The translations under genes were made by a program, and so were the position numbers. The notes beneath the pieces were generated by a model that was given only the letters and a program-made list of their open reading frames with translations, searched no databases and was not told where the DNA came from. A stretch of 35,261 nt of DNA from an uncultured Selenomonadales bacterium (GTDB lineage: Bacteria; Bacillota; Negativicutes; Selenomonadales; Selenomonadaceae), in assembly GCA_900321035.1 (NCBI GenBank), contig ONUH01000019.1, positions 1-35,261 on the forward strand. Direction: 5' to 3'. Of the stretch, positions 16,101 through 24,291 are shown piece by piece (within the stretch, counting starts at the first letter, position 1; each line of letters begins with the position of its first letter).

Positions 16101-16320
16101 GATGACGAGCTTCGCGTTCATCCTCGGCTGCTTGCCGCTGGCGGTGGCCACGGGCGCGGGCGCGGGCTCCAGAAACGGCATGGGCATCGCCGTCGTCGGC
16201 GGCAGCCTCTGCGCGACGGCCATCGGCATATTCCTGATCCCGGTCTATTACATCATCGTCGAAAAGATTTCGGATTCGCTGAACAAGAAGCAGAAAGCAA
16301 TGGTGGACGACAACGTTTAG
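13171..16320 (+). CDS. HAE1-family RND multidrug efflux pump (AcrB-like)
   Basis: A 1049-aa inner-membrane pump, the usual AcrB length, with ribosome site AAGGAG eight bases upstream. It begins MSRFFIDRPIFAIVVALLL with helix 1, then the porter domain containing PPTVSVQTTYTGAS and EQQVNGTQGMDYMSS. The proton-relay residues are present: D407 and D408 in GLVVDDAIVVVENV (same numbers as AcrB) and K942 in GLAAKNAILIVEFAK (AcrB K940). Two porter loops and twelve helices can be traced. It exports drugs, bile acids or fatty acids by proton antiport as a trimer with the adaptor encoded upstream. No TolC-type gene follows; the operon ends in a terminator eight bases later. Confidence 0.95.
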   Translation: MSRFFIDRPIFAIVVALLLVIIGAIAGFSLPIAQYPQISPPTVSVQTTYTGASGKVVNDTVAQVIEQQVNGTQGMDYMSSTSDDSGAYTLNVYFELGTNGDMDSVLVQNNVSIATSSLPSEVTAYGVTTKKSSQDMTLVGAVSSPNGSFDRNFIKNYLDIYLIDQVKRVHGVGDVNVFATNYTMRVWLNPDKIAELGITISDVVNAIRDQNVQAPGGTVGMMPAPDTQERQYTGIVQGRLETPEDFQRVIVKAGENGSFVRLGDIARIAPGQLQIATETSTNGEASVGFAVMLTDDANALETVKDVKKVIESAKKDFPPDMAYTEIVDNTEFITASLAEVVETFVEALLIVLVVVFVFLQNWRATLIPMLAVPVSMVATFISFVPFGFTINTLTLFAMVLAIGLVVDDAIVVVENVEEHMEKDNLGPKEATQVAMDEVQGAVLGTTFVLVAVFVPVAFLGGMTGVLYKQFALTMAVSVCFSTLTALTLTPALCATLLRRHEPNAKKNGVLDKFFGTFNDWFERVKNIYTDKVSWFIAHEKLAAVILAVFLGGFYVMNKLVPTTFVPDEDQGYFVTYVAMPEGTSLNRTEETVNRLGEEIKKLTGVENVMTVCGYDITTSATKSSAGTIFVGLTDWEKRESKELSVNALIGKIFQLGAVNYPEASVIAFNPPSLPGLGNVGGFSLQLQDMSGHTDEELNALGQQIVKAANQRPELQGVYTTFNINSPRYNFDIDREKVKTLGVNLSDVFTALQVNFGGTSVNDFNRFGRTYKVMLQSDTTYRNEVEAAKFVYVRNNIGTMIPLDALINPRVNTGASIISRFNASRCITFQGNAAPGYSSGQALDAIEEVVRENAPTGFNIDWSGQSRQEKKAGSKMSQVLMMSLLFVFLCLAALYESWSVPFSVLMTVPTGVFGAYLAEFVFNQANSVYMQIGLIMIIGLAAKNAILIVEFAKADKDNGMDIVEAAVKAAGMRLRPILMTSFAFILGCLPLAVATGAGAGSRNGMGIAVVGGSLCATAIGIFLIPVYYIIVEKISDSLNKKQKAMVDDNV

Positions 16321-16327
16321 AACGCAG

Positions 16328-16366
16328 AAAAACGTCGAGGGAAATAAATTCCTTCGACGTTTTTTG
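16328..16366 (+). terminator. Terminator of the RND operon
   Basis: A stem of about 16 bp (16328-16343 with 16349-16364, one G:T pair) with a 5-base loop and a T-rich end. Confidence 0.9.
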
Positions 16367-16411
16367 TTCTATCTTCGGTATGAGAAAGGACATTCTCGTG
16401 AAGACTCTGGT

Positions 16412-16440
16412 TTGTATATGAGCGCGGCCTGTGCTATAAT
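16412..16440 (+). promoter_or_regulatory. Promoter for the polytopic membrane protein gene
   Basis: TTGTAT (16412-16417), 17-bp spacer, perfect TATAAT (16435-16440). The predicted start point, about 16447, is within two bases of the first possible ATG at 16449. Confidence 0.6.
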
Positions 16441-16466
16441 CTTGCCGTATGCGATTCTGCTTGGTA

Positions 16467-18167
16467 ATGGAGGGGACTACGATTAACGGACAATCTGGGA
16501 AATATAAAGGACTATTGGTGTTGGTCGGCTGGGCTTTCGTGATGTATCTTGCGAACGCGTGGATGCCGCCGTACCGCGACGATTACTTGGCGGCGCTGGT
16601 CTGGGGGACTGGCGACCATTTGCAGAATATGGGGGACGTTTTTCGTTCCCTGGAACGATACTATATGCTGCACGGCGGACGACTGGTCAGCTTTTTCATC
16701 CAGTTCGTCTTCATGATGTACGGAAAGGTTTGGTTCAATATTGCCAATGCGTTCGTGTTCGCGGCGATGTGCGCGGTGATTCTGATGCACTGCCGCCGGG
16801 ACACGTCCTTTGCCGACGAGCCGGAGATGCTGTTTGTGATTGGGGCGTTCATGTGGTTCGGCATTTCCCATTTCGGAGAGATTGCGATCTGGCTTTGCGG
16901 CTCTGCGGTTTATCTTTGGACGGGGCTTTTGACGGCTGTCTTTTTGCTTCCGTATAACTTGGCTTTGGCGGGAAAGCTGAAGGGGCCGCATTTTGGGCTG
17001 GCGATCCTGATGCTACCGCTGGGCGCGATTGCCGCTTGCTCAGTGGAAAACCTCACGGTGACGACGACGCTGGTCGTTCTTTGGGCTTCCTGGAGAGCAT
17101 ATCGACGCGGGGATTTTTCGCTCTGGATGGGGACGGGAGCCGTGGGCTCGATTCTCGGAAGCGCCGTTTGTATCGTTGCCCCCGGCAATTACGTCCGAAT
17201 CGTGGAAGATCAGGATCGTGCGTGGCTGTTCCATTTGCTCAATCAATTTCCTGCGAATTTGGAAATGATCCTCTATATGATGCCGGTACTTTTGGCTCTT
17301 GTTCTGGCGGTGCGGATTTTGTATCTGGAGACTGCCAGACGGCGCGGCGTCGATGTTCCGCCGCCGGAAGAGGGGGAACGGCATTGGTTCATGCTGGGCA
17401 TACTGATTGTCAGTACGGTTTCATTTTTCACAACGGGCTTTTTCTACAAGACGCTGGAAGCGATGGTCGTGCACGGGATTTTCTTCCCGCTGGGTTTGCG
17501 GGAGGAAATATTGCTTTCCCATTTCAACAACACGATGCAGGGCCTTGAAGAGGCGTTGATTTATCTGCTGGGCGTCGGCTATGTCTATCTGGCGAGCGTC
17601 CGGAATATGGGCCTTTCACGAAAACGGGTCAGGGCGGTGAAAGAAAAGATTTCGTGGCGGGAGCTTGCAGATGATTATCCGCAGCTTCGGTACGCGGCGT
17701 TTTTCATCGTACTTTGCATCTTCAATAATCTTTTGATGATGGGAGCGCCTTCATTTCCGGGGCGGGCGCTGTTCAGTTCGTCGGTCATGCTTATTGCCGG
17801 AGCTGTGGTTGTGCTTCGGATTCCCGAGGTGAGGGAGCGGCTGTTTTTCCGTGATGAGGCCCGGATTTTCCGTCGGGGCGGCGCCTGCGTACTCGCTTTT
17901 ATTATCGTTGCGACGTTGATTGTGCTCCATGATATTTGGCGCGAGGATGCGATTCGTATCGCCTATATCGCGCGGGAGGCCGCCGCGGGCAAGACGACGG
18001 TGGTTGTGCCGCCAAGCGCGATTCCCGAGCGCCGGCGCATCCTTCGTCATATCGCTTACGACGATTTCGACGCGGGTATGACGCGGGATCATGTCTGCGC
18101 TTATTATGGCCTCCATACCATCAAGCTCGATCCGAAAATGCGTATAGAAGATATTCGTCAGGATTGA
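16467..18167 (+). CDS. Polytopic membrane protein, DUF6056/GT-C-like glycosyltransferase candidate
   Basis: About 560-570 aa with 11-12 transmembrane helices. After helix 1 ([16 protein letters not shown]) comes [14 protein letters not shown], an Asp-Asp motif in the first external loop. Such an acidic pair is typical of GT-C enzymes, which use lipid-linked sugars and modify surface glycans; the pattern fits DUF6056 proteins. Later loops contain [14 protein letters not shown] and [12 protein letters not shown]. The start is unclear. ATG 16467 is given here but has no ribosome site. GGAGGGG (16469-16475) would fit an ATT start at 16482, and ATG 16449 would be nearly leaderless. The glyQS promoter -35 overlaps the stop codon. 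The substrate is unknown. Confidence 0.6.
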   Translation: MEGTTINGQSGKYKGLLVLVGWAFVMYLANAWMPPYRDDYLAALVWGTGDHLQNMGDVFRSLERYYMLHGGRLVSFFIQFVFMMYGKVWFNIANAFVFAAMCAVILMHCRRDTSFADEPEMLFVIGAFMWFGISHFGEIAIWLCGSAVYLWTGLLTAVFLLPYNLALAGKLKGPHFGLAILMLPLGAIAACSVENLTVTTTLVVLWASWRAYRRGDFSLWMGTGAVGSILGSAVCIVAPGNYVRIVEDQDRAWLFHLLNQFPANLEMILYMMPVLLALVLAVRILYLETARRRGVDVPPPEEGERHWFMLGILIVSTVSFFTTGFFYKTLEAMVVHGIFFPLGLREEILLSHFNNTMQGLEEALIYLLGVGYVYLASVRNMGLSRKRVRAVKEKISWRELADDYPQLRYAAFFIVLCIFNNLLMMGAPSFPGRALFSSSVMLIAGAVVVLRIPEVRERLFFRDEARIFRRGGACVLAFIIVATLIVLHDIWREDAIRIAYIAREAAAGKTTVVVPPSAIPERRRILRHIAYDDFDAGMTRDHVCAYYGLHTIKLDPKMRIEDIRQD

Positions 18168-18192
18168 CAAACGGCAGCGGATTTGCTAAACT
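18164..18192 (+). promoter_or_regulatory. glyQS promoter
   Basis: Perfect TTGACA (18164-18169), 17-bp spacer, TAAACT (18187-18192). The -35 overlaps the stop codon of the preceding gene. Confidence 0.75.
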
Positions 18193-18223
18193 CGTAGGCA
18201 CGGCGGCGCGATGTGGGCCGCTC

Positions 18224-18420
18224 GCGATGAAGGAAAAGAGTAGTCTCCAAAGGCAGCGAGGCGGCGACGGTGAGAGGCCGCCGACGGAGATGAAGGGCGT
18301 TCCGGAGCGATTGCATTTTCACAAGAGAGGGCCGAATCGGTCAATCAGGGTGGAACCGCGGGATTTTTGGAATCAAGTCTCGTCCCTGCGACAATTTTGT
18401 TGCGGGACGAGACTTTTTTT
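18224..18420 (+). ncRNA. Glycine T-box leader (tRNA-Gly-sensing attenuator)
   Basis: The diagnostic T-box AGGGTGGAACCGCG is at 18347-18360. Stem I can be drawn: the AGTA S-turn after GGAAAAG (near 18231-18242), TCTCC/GGAGA helix (18244-18248 with 18286-18290), GGCGGC/GCCGCC upper helix (18260-18265 with 18277-18282) and a GGTG terminal loop (18269-18272). The internal loop opposite the S-turn reads GAAGGGCG, so the specifier is probably GGC (18296-18298), a glycine codon. The leader ends in a strong terminator (18375-18420) that competes with the antiterminator containing the T-box. Uncharged tRNA-Gly should allow read-through into glyQS. The structure was drawn by hand. Confidence 0.93.
18375..18420 (+). 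terminator. T-box terminator before glyQ
   Basis: A 12-bp perfect lower stem, AAGTCTCGTCCC/GGGACGAGACTT (18375-18386 with 18404-18415), extended by an upper helix with one bulge, then a run of T. It is the conditional terminator of the T-box. Confidence 0.92.
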
Positions 18421-18442
18421 GTTCCGTGAAGGAGGAAGGTAT

Positions 18443-19339
18443 ATGAAGTTTCAGGAAATCATTCTGGCCTTGCAGAAGTTTTGGTCGGACCGGGGCTGCG
18501 TATTGGCGGAGCCCTACGACGTAGAGAAGGGGGCGGGTACGATGAACCCGTCCACGTTCCTGCGGGTGCTCGGTCCGGAGCCGTGGAACGTCGCTTATGT
18601 GGAGCCCTCCCGCCGTCCGGCGGACGGGCGCTACGGCGAGAATCCGAATCGGCTCTATCAGCATCATCAGTTCCAGGTCATCATGAAGCCGTCGCCGGAC
18701 AACATTCAGGAGCTTTATCTGGAAAGCCTTGAAAGCCTCGGCATCGAACCGAAGAAGCACGACATCCGCTTCGTCGAAGACAACTGGGAGTCGCCGACGC
18801 TGGGCGCGTGGGGTCTCGGATGGGAAGTTTGGCTCGACGGCATGGAGATTACGCAGTTCACTTATTTCCAGCAGGTGGGCAGCGTCGACGTGGCGCCGAC
18901 GGCGGTGGAAATCACGTACGGTTTGGAACGTCTTGCGATGTATATCCAGGGCGTCGAGAACGTCTATGATGTGCGTTGGACCGATGAAGTGACGTACGGC
19001 GACGTGTTCCATCAGAACGAGTACGAGCAGTCGGCTTACGCGTTTGAACTTTCGGACGAGCCGCTGCTGTTTGAGCTTTTCGAGAAATATGAGAAAGAGG
19101 CGGTGCGCGTCATCGGGCTCGGCTATGTGCATCCGGCTTACGACTATGTATTGAAGTGCTCGCATACGTTCAATCTGCTCGACGCGCGGGGCGCCATCAG
19201 CGTGTCGGAGCGAACGGCGTTCATCGGGCGCGTACGGAAACTTGCCCGGCTTTGCGCGCAGTGCTATTTAGAGCAGCGCGAAAAGCTGGGCTATCCGATG
19301 CTGAAATCGATGAAAGCGAAGGAGGCGAAGACGGCATGA
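18443..19339 (+). CDS. glyQ: Glycyl-tRNA synthetase alpha subunit
   Basis: A 298-aa catalytic subunit of the bacterial alpha2beta2 glycyl-tRNA synthetase, which charges tRNA-Gly with glycine in the cytoplasm. ATG 18443 follows AAGGAGGAAGG; the open frame further upstream runs through the T-box and is not coding. Family signatures are clear: [20 protein letters not shown] at the N-terminus, [20 protein letters not shown] (class II motif 2 region), [20 protein letters not shown], and [20 protein letters not shown]. The C-terminus ([19 protein letters not shown]) is also typical. The gene is controlled by the glycine T-box and overlaps glyS by four bases (ATGA), allowing coupled translation at equal ratio. 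Confidence 0.98.
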   Translation: MKFQEIILALQKFWSDRGCVLAEPYDVEKGAGTMNPSTFLRVLGPEPWNVAYVEPSRRPADGRYGENPNRLYQHHQFQVIMKPSPDNIQELYLESLESLGIEPKKHDIRFVEDNWESPTLGAWGLGWEVWLDGMEITQFTYFQQVGSVDVAPTAVEITYGLERLAMYIQGVENVYDVRWTDEVTYGDVFHQNEYEQSAYAFELSDEPLLFELFEKYEKEAVRVIGLGYVHPAYDYVLKCSHTFNLLDARGAISVSERTAFIGRVRKLARLCAQCYLEQREKLGYPMLKSMKAKEAKTA

Positions 19340-21393
19340 GCAAGGATCTTCTTTTGGAAATCGGCACAGAGGAGGTTCCGGCCCACGCGATGCCGGGTAT
19401 CCTTGACGAACTGGCAGAGAACGCGAAAAAAGCGTTGGATGCCCTCCGACTTGATTATAAGGACGTTTCGACGGTAGGTACGCCTCGCCGAACGGCGCTT
19501 CTCGTTTCAGGACTAAGCGAGCGGCAGCCGGATGTGGAGAGCGAGCGCCGCGGACCCTCCGTTCAAGTGGCTTTCGACGCGGACGGCAACCCGACGAAAG
19601 CGGCGCAGGGATTCGCCCGCGGGCAGAAGGTCGATCCGTCGGCGCTGGTCAAGAAGGACGGCTACGTTTATGCGATGGTGCATGAGACGGGGGCGGCGAC
19701 GGAGACGCTGCTGCCGGAGCTTTTGAAAGGACTTGTGACGGGGCTTTCTTTCCCGAACAGCATGCGCTGGGGCAGCCTGGATTTCCGCTTTATCCGGCCG
19801 CTGCGGTGGCTTGTTGCGCTGTACGGCGAGGACGTGGTGCCTTTCGAGGTCGCATCTGTGAAATCGGGGCGCGCATCGCGCGGACATCGCTTCCTTGGCC
19901 ATGAGACTTTTGAGATTGCGGCCGCGACGGATTATACGACGGCCTGCGAACGGGAATTCATCATTGTCGATCAGGACCGTCGCCGCGATATGATTCGCGC
20001 GCAGATTGAGGAGACGGCGAAGGCGCAGGGCGGCGTCGCTGAAATTACCGACGACCTGCTCGAAGAGGTCGTTTATCTCGTCGAGTATCCGACAGCGCTT
20101 TGCGGTAGATTCGAGGAAAAATATTTGAAGCTGCCGCCGGAAGCGGTCATCACGCCGATGCGCGATCATCAGCGGTATTTCCCGGTCAAGGATGCGGCGG
20201 GCGCGCTGTTGCCGCTTTTCATCACAGTCCGGAACGGCGGCAAGGACTATCTCGACGTGGTGCAGCACGGCAACGAGCGTGTGCTGCGGGCTCGGCTCGC
20301 GGACGCGCAGTTCTTCTTTGACGAGGACAGGAAGAAGCCGCTCGAAAAGCATCTCGAAAAGCTGAAGACCGTCGTCTTTCAGGAAGGGCTTGGCACCGTT
20401 TACGACAAGGCGGGCCGTTTGGAGCGCCTTTCGGCGACGATTGCCGACGCGTTGGGCGTCGGCGCGGCGGAGAAAGAAAAGGCCGTGCGCGCGGCAAAAC
20501 TGGCGAAGGCCGATCTTGTAACGGGCATGGTTACGGAGTTCACGGAGTTGCAGGGCGTGATGGGACGTTCCTACGCGCTGCTTGACGGCGAGGATGCGGA
20601 GGTGGCCGAGGCCATTGACGAGCATTACTTGCCGCGTTTCGCTGGCGACCGTCTGCCGCAGACGACGGCGGGCCGTATCGTCAGCCTCGCGGATAAGCTT
20701 GATAATATTGTGGCGACGTTCAGCCGCGGGCTCATTCCGACGGGGTCGCAGGATCCCTTTGCGCTCCGCCGGCAGGCACTCGGTCTTGTCCGTACGGTCG
20801 TTGAGGCGAAGCTGCGTTTTTCGCTGGCTGCGCTCGTGGCGGCGGCGATGGACGAACTGAAGATTTCGGATGCGGCAGCGCGGGAAAAGATGCAGGCCGA
20901 CGTGGCGGAATTCCTGCGGCTGCGTGTAAAGAACGTGCTGGACGACGCCGGCGTCCGCTATGACGTGGCGGATGCGGTACTCGGCGACGTGGACGATATT
21001 TGCGCCGTTTATCTGCGCGCCGATGCCGTGCAGAAAACGCTTTCGGCGGGGGCGTTGGACGCTCCGGTGCAGGCGTTCACCCGTGCGGGCAATCTTGCGC
21101 AGAAGGCGGAAAATACAAACTTTGAGGCGGCGGCCTTTACTGTGTCGGAGGAAAAGGCTTTGGCCGCAGCGTACAATGCGGCAAAAGCGGATGTGGAAGC
21201 GTGCGTGAAAGCCGACGATTACGAGGGGGCGATCAAGGCCCTTTCGGAAATGGCGAAGCCGATCGACGCGTTTTTCGATGCGGTGATGGTCATGGACGAG
21301 GACGTGAAAGTGCGGGCGAACCGGCTCGGGCTTTTGGCGTCGATTGACGCGCTCGTTCAGAACGTCGCTGATTTCTCGAAGCTTGTGCTGTAG
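19336..21393 (+). CDS. glyS: Glycyl-tRNA synthetase beta subunit
   Basis: A 685-aa beta subunit, the usual length. It begins [20 protein letters not shown], a family signature. The middle contains [40 protein letters not shown] and an HD-like region with [20 protein letters not shown] and [20 protein letters not shown]. The C-terminal part (about residues 560-685) is the helical anticodon-binding domain ([20 protein letters not shown]). It binds tRNA-Gly and is needed for aminoacylation by GlyQ. The ATG sits 10 bases after GGAGG and overlaps the glyQ stop codon by four bases. Confidence 0.98.
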   Translation: MSKDLLLEIGTEEVPAHAMPGILDELAENAKKALDALRLDYKDVSTVGTPRRTALLVSGLSERQPDVESERRGPSVQVAFDADGNPTKAAQGFARGQKVDPSALVKKDGYVYAMVHETGAATETLLPELLKGLVTGLSFPNSMRWGSLDFRFIRPLRWLVALYGEDVVPFEVASVKSGRASRGHRFLGHETFEIAAATDYTTACEREFIIVDQDRRRDMIRAQIEETAKAQGGVAEITDDLLEEVVYLVEYPTALCGRFEEKYLKLPPEAVITPMRDHQRYFPVKDAAGALLPLFITVRNGGKDYLDVVQHGNERVLRARLADAQFFFDEDRKKPLEKHLEKLKTVVFQEGLGTVYDKAGRLERLSATIADALGVGAAEKEKAVRAAKLAKADLVTGMVTEFTELQGVMGRSYALLDGEDAEVAEAIDEHYLPRFAGDRLPQTTAGRIVSLADKLDNIVATFSRGLIPTGSQDPFALRRQALGLVRTVVEAKLRFSLAALVAAAMDELKISDAAAREKMQADVAEFLRLRVKNVLDDAGVRYDVADAVLGDVDDICAVYLRADAVQKTLSAGALDAPVQAFTRAGNLAQKAENTNFEAAAFTVSEEKALAAAYNAAKADVEACVKADDYEGAIKALSEMAKPIDAFFDAVMVMDEDVKVRANRLGLLASIDALVQNVADFSKLVL

Positions 21394-21403
21394 CCGCACG
21401 TAT

Positions 21404-21432
21404 TTGACAAACGCCTGGCTTTGTCCTATAAT
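21404..21432 (+). promoter_or_regulatory. Consensus promoter of tRNA-Pro
   Basis: TTGACA (21404-21409), 17-bp spacer, TATAAT (21427-21432): both boxes are perfect. It starts 11 bases after the glyS stop codon. Confidence 0.9.
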
Positions 21433-21442
21433 AAACAAACGT

Positions 21443-21519
21443 CGGGGCGTAGCCCAGTTTGGTAGAGCGCTTCCTTGGGGTGGAAGAGGTCGTCGGTTCA
21501 AATCCGGTCGCTCCGACCA
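21443..21519 (+). tRNA. tRNA-Pro (anticodon GGG)
   Basis: A 77-base tRNA with encoded CCA (21517-21519). The acceptor stem CGGGGCG pairs with CGCTCCG (one G:T). The anticodon stem CTTCC/GGAAG (21470-21474 with 21482-21486) encloses the loop TTGGGGT, giving anticodon GGG (21477-21479), which reads CCC and CCT codons. The T arm has GGTTCAAATCC. It is transcribed alone from a consensus promoter and ends at a strong terminator. Confidence 0.97.
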
Positions 21520-21532
21520 TAATCGAATGCAG

Positions 21533-21565
21533 AAAGACGCATGGAAAAGCCGTGCGTCTTTTTTG
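21533..21565 (+). terminator. Terminator of tRNA-Pro
   Basis: A 12-bp stem (21533-21544 with 21550-21561, one G:T pair) with a 5-base loop, ending in a T run. Confidence 0.92.
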
Positions 21566-21570
21566 TTTGC

Positions 21571-21599
21571 TTGTCCTGAAGCGGGAAAAATGATATATT
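21571..21599 (+). promoter_or_regulatory. Candidate promoter for the small membrane protein-hypF-GT9 genes
   Basis: TTGTCC (21571-21576), 17-bp spacer, TATATT (21594-21599); an overlapping TATAAT at 21599-21604 lacks a well-spaced -35. Confidence 0.45.
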
Positions 21600-21643
21600 A
21601 TAATATTATTGAAGATTATATGTGAGGATGGAGGTGAGGAGCC

Positions 21644-21976
21644 TTGAAACAAATCCAATATTTCATTACGGCGGTCTTAGGCTTTCTCACGCCATCGCTG
21701 GCATTCGACGGCGCGCAGCAATTGGTTGTCATGATGGGAAAAGGCGCGGAGGCGCAAGGTAATCCGACGCCGACGGAGTATGTGCTGCTGTTTGTTTTGG
21801 CGGCGGGGGTCTGCGTGGCGGCATTTTTGCTGTTCGACGCGGTCTTTTCGGCTTTCCTTCTGCCGAAGAACGGGAAGCGGTTTGTATATTTCATTTTGAA
21901 CGTGTTGCTGTATGTATTGGCACTTCCGTTGGGCTGGCTGGCTGTGACGATGTTCGTGCCGGCGTTGGGGCTGTGA
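21644..21976 (+). CDS. Small hypothetical membrane protein (110 aa)
   Basis: I do not recognise the family. The TTG start at 21644 is backed by GGAGGTGA (21630-21637) six bases upstream. Residues 1-22 form a hydrophobic N-terminal segment that could be a helix or a signal sequence (MKQIQYFITAVLGFLTPSLA). Two clear helices follow (about residues 46-70 and 82-107), the latter ending near the C-terminus. The gene overlaps hypF by one base (TGATG), so the two should be translated together, but nothing in the sequence ties it to hydrogenase maturation. Candidate roles are an accessory membrane protein or an unrelated passenger. Confidence 0.6.
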   Translation: MKQIQYFITAVLGFLTPSLAFDGAQQLVVMMGKGAEAQGNPTPTEYVLLFVLAAGVCVAAFLLFDAVFSAFLLPKNGKRFVYFILNVLLYVLALPLGWLAVTMFVPALGL

Positions 21977-24291
21977 TGACGCGGCGGTTTCGCATCTATG
22001 GCGTCGTGCAGGGGGTGGGATTCCGCCCCTTTGTGCATCGGCTGGCAGAGGCGCATGGGCTGGCGGGATGGGTCGTGAATAAGGGCTCGTATGTGGAAAT
22101 TATCGCGGCGGGCGAAGAAAAGAGTCTCGCCGCGTTTCGGCGCGGGCTGCTTGAAAAAGCGCCGGAGCGCGCGAAGCTTCTGCATGTGGAGGAACGGGAG
22201 GCGGAGCCATTTTTAGGCGACGGCTTTTCAATCGAGGAGAGCGAAGAGGCGCGAGGCAGCCGCTTTGTTTCGCCGGACATCGCGATTTGCGAGGCGTGCC
22301 GCGCGGAGCTTTTTGACAAAAACGACCGGCGTTATCTGCATCCGTTTATCAACTGTACGGACTGCGGGCCGCGGCTCACGATCCTTGACGAGATGCCTTA
22401 CGACCGTGAACGGACCAGCATGAAGACGTTCCCGATGTGCGCGGCCTGCGCGGAAGAGTATCGAGACCGAGCGTCGCGTCGGTATGACGCCCAGCCGATT
22501 GCTTGTCATGACTGTGGCCCGCAGGTCTATCTGCTGGACGGTTCGGCGCGCGGGGCGGATGCAATCCGTATCGTGCGGCAGGCGATTTGCGACGGAAAAA
22601 TCGCGGCGGTCAAAGGACTCGGCGGATTTCATCTTTGCTGCGATGCGACGAACGAGTCGGCGGTGAAACTTTTGAGAAATCGAAAACATCGACCGACAAA
22701 GCCCTTCGCAGTGATGGTGCGGGATATGGCGGCGGCGGAGCGGGAAGCCGAGATCCCCGACGCTATGCGTGGGGTGCTGGACGGTCCGGAAAAACCGATT
22801 GTGATCCTTCGCCGCAGAGATGGCGGACGGATCGTGGCGGCCGTCGCTCCGGGCAGCCGCCGCGTGGGGCTGATGTTGCCTTATACGCCGCTTCATCTGC
22901 TGCTTTTCGATTATCCTGACGGGCTTTCTGTGCCGGATGTCCTGATCATGACCAGCGGGAATCCTCCGGGAGCGCCCATTTGCCGTACCGACGGCGAGGC
23001 ACAGAAAACGCTTGCGCCGTTGGCGGACGTGATTTTGTCCCATGACCGTCGGATTCGCGTGCGGGCGGATGATTCCGTGACGGAGGTATACGGCGGCGAG
23101 CCGTACATGATTCGGCGGAGCCGAGGCTACGCGCCGCTTCCCGTTTTTTTGCCGTCGTTGGAAAATTTGCAGGACGGCGTGTTGGCGGTGGGGAGCGAGC
23201 TGAAAAATACCTTTTGCCTTGGACGGGGCGGCTTGTTTTATCCGTCGGCGCATATTGGCGATATGGGCGATCTGCGCTCTGTGGCGTGCCTGCGGGAGAC
23301 GACGGCGCGCATGGCTTCATTGCTTTCGATAGAGCCGCGCGCTGTCGCCTATGATCCTCACCCAGCTTATCATACGGCGCGGTTTGCAAAAGAACTTGGA
23401 CTTCCGAGGGTAGCGGTTCAGCATCATCACGCTCATATCGTTTCTTGCTTGGCGGAAAACGGCTGGACACGTCCTGTCATTGGCGTCGCTTTTGATGGAA
23501 CGGGTTACGGGACGGACGGCAGCGTCTGGGGCGGCGAGTTTCTGCTTGCCGATTGCCGGGATTTTACGCGGCTCGGCTCAATTACTCCGTTTACGCAGGC
23601 GGGCGGCGAGCGTGCAGCGTGGGAGGGCTGGCGAATCGCGGTTGGGCTTTTGCACGAAGAAAAAGCTGAAGAAATCGCATTGCAGCTGGGACTGACCAAT
23701 GAAAAGGAAATCGGAGCCCAATCGCTTCTGCTGCGTAATACAATCAACGCCGTGACCTCTACCAGTGCGGGAAGGCTTTTTGACGCGGTCAGCGCGGTGC
23801 TTGGGCTTTGCCGTGTATCGACATTTGAAGGAGAGGCGGCGATGGCGCTGCAATTCGCGGCGGAATCGTGGAGTTCGGAAGGCGAAGCTTTTAATCTTCC
23901 GCCTTTTGGAACGTCGGAGGATGGGCGCTTTCTGCTGCCGACGACCTCGCTGTTTTCGGAGATCGTGAAACGAAGGTTGGCGGGAGAAAGCGTGCCTGCA
24001 TTGGCGGCAGCGTTTCACGCTTCACTGGCTGAGCTCATTGGAACGGGCTGCCGCGCGGCTAGGGAAAAAACGGGCGTTTCAACGGTCGCGTTATCCGGCG
24101 GCGTATTTCAGAATACGATGTTGCTTCGGCTGGTCGAAGACAATTTGCACCGCGGGGGGTTTGACGTGCTTCGGCATCGGTTGATTCCGCCCAATGATGG
24201 AGGAATCTCATTGGGGCAGGCGGTCTGCGCGGCGGCGCGAATATTGGATCGAACAATGAAAGGGGAAACGGAGGCGCGGCATGGACGCTGA
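21976..24291 (+). CDS. hypF: Carbamoyltransferase HypF, [NiFe]-hydrogenase maturation
   Basis: A 771-aa multidomain enzyme. It converts carbamoyl phosphate and ATP to a carbamoyl-adenylate and passes the carbamoyl to HypE, the source of the cyanide ligands of [NiFe]-hydrogenases. Domains in order: acylphosphatase (GVVQGVGFRPFVHRLA near residue 10), two zinc fingers with the exact C-x2-C-x18-C-x2-C-x24-C-x2-C-x18-C-x2-C spacing (about residues 108-182), a YrdC-like domain (KPFAVMVRDM, TSGNPPGAPI), and a Kae1-like domain (QHHHAHIVSCLAENG, GTGYGTDGSVWGGEF, SGGVFQNTMLL). All key motifs are intact. ATG 21976 is used; GTG 21973 is possible. No other hyp or hydrogenase gene is in the window; the gene overlaps the next by 11 bases. 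Confidence 0.97.
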   Translation: MTRRFRIYGVVQGVGFRPFVHRLAEAHGLAGWVVNKGSYVEIIAAGEEKSLAAFRRGLLEKAPERAKLLHVEEREAEPFLGDGFSIEESEEARGSRFVSPDIAICEACRAELFDKNDRRYLHPFINCTDCGPRLTILDEMPYDRERTSMKTFPMCAACAEEYRDRASRRYDAQPIACHDCGPQVYLLDGSARGADAIRIVRQAICDGKIAAVKGLGGFHLCCDATNESAVKLLRNRKHRPTKPFAVMVRDMAAAEREAEIPDAMRGVLDGPEKPIVILRRRDGGRIVAAVAPGSRRVGLMLPYTPLHLLLFDYPDGLSVPDVLIMTSGNPPGAPICRTDGEAQKTLAPLADVILSHDRRIRVRADDSVTEVYGGEPYMIRRSRGYAPLPVFLPSLENLQDGVLAVGSELKNTFCLGRGGLFYPSAHIGDMGDLRSVACLRETTARMASLLSIEPRAVAYDPHPAYHTARFAKELGLPRVAVQHHHAHIVSCLAENGWTRPVIGVAFDGTGYGTDGSVWGGEFLLADCRDFTRLGSITPFTQAGGERAAWEGWRIAVGLLHEEKAEEIALQLGLTNEKEIGAQSLLLRNTINAVTSTSAGRLFDAVSAVLGLCRVSTFEGEAAMALQFAAESWSSEGEAFNLPPFGTSEDGRFLLPTTSLFSEIVKRRLAGESVPALAAAFHASLAELIGTGCRAAREKTGVSTVALSGGVFQNTMLLRLVEDNLHRGGFDVLRHRLIPPNDGGISLGQAVCAAARILDRTMKGETEARHGR

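Noticed and set aside
17936..18442. N-terminal extension of GlyQ
   Set aside because: It would cover the end of the preceding gene and the whole T-box leader; GlyQ homologues start at the ATG at 18443.
19513..21501. Long minus-strand open frame (662 codons) opposite glyS and into the tRNA
   Set aside because: It lies antisense to a fully recognisable glyS and reads through the tRNA-Pro gene; the composition is typical of a shadow frame.
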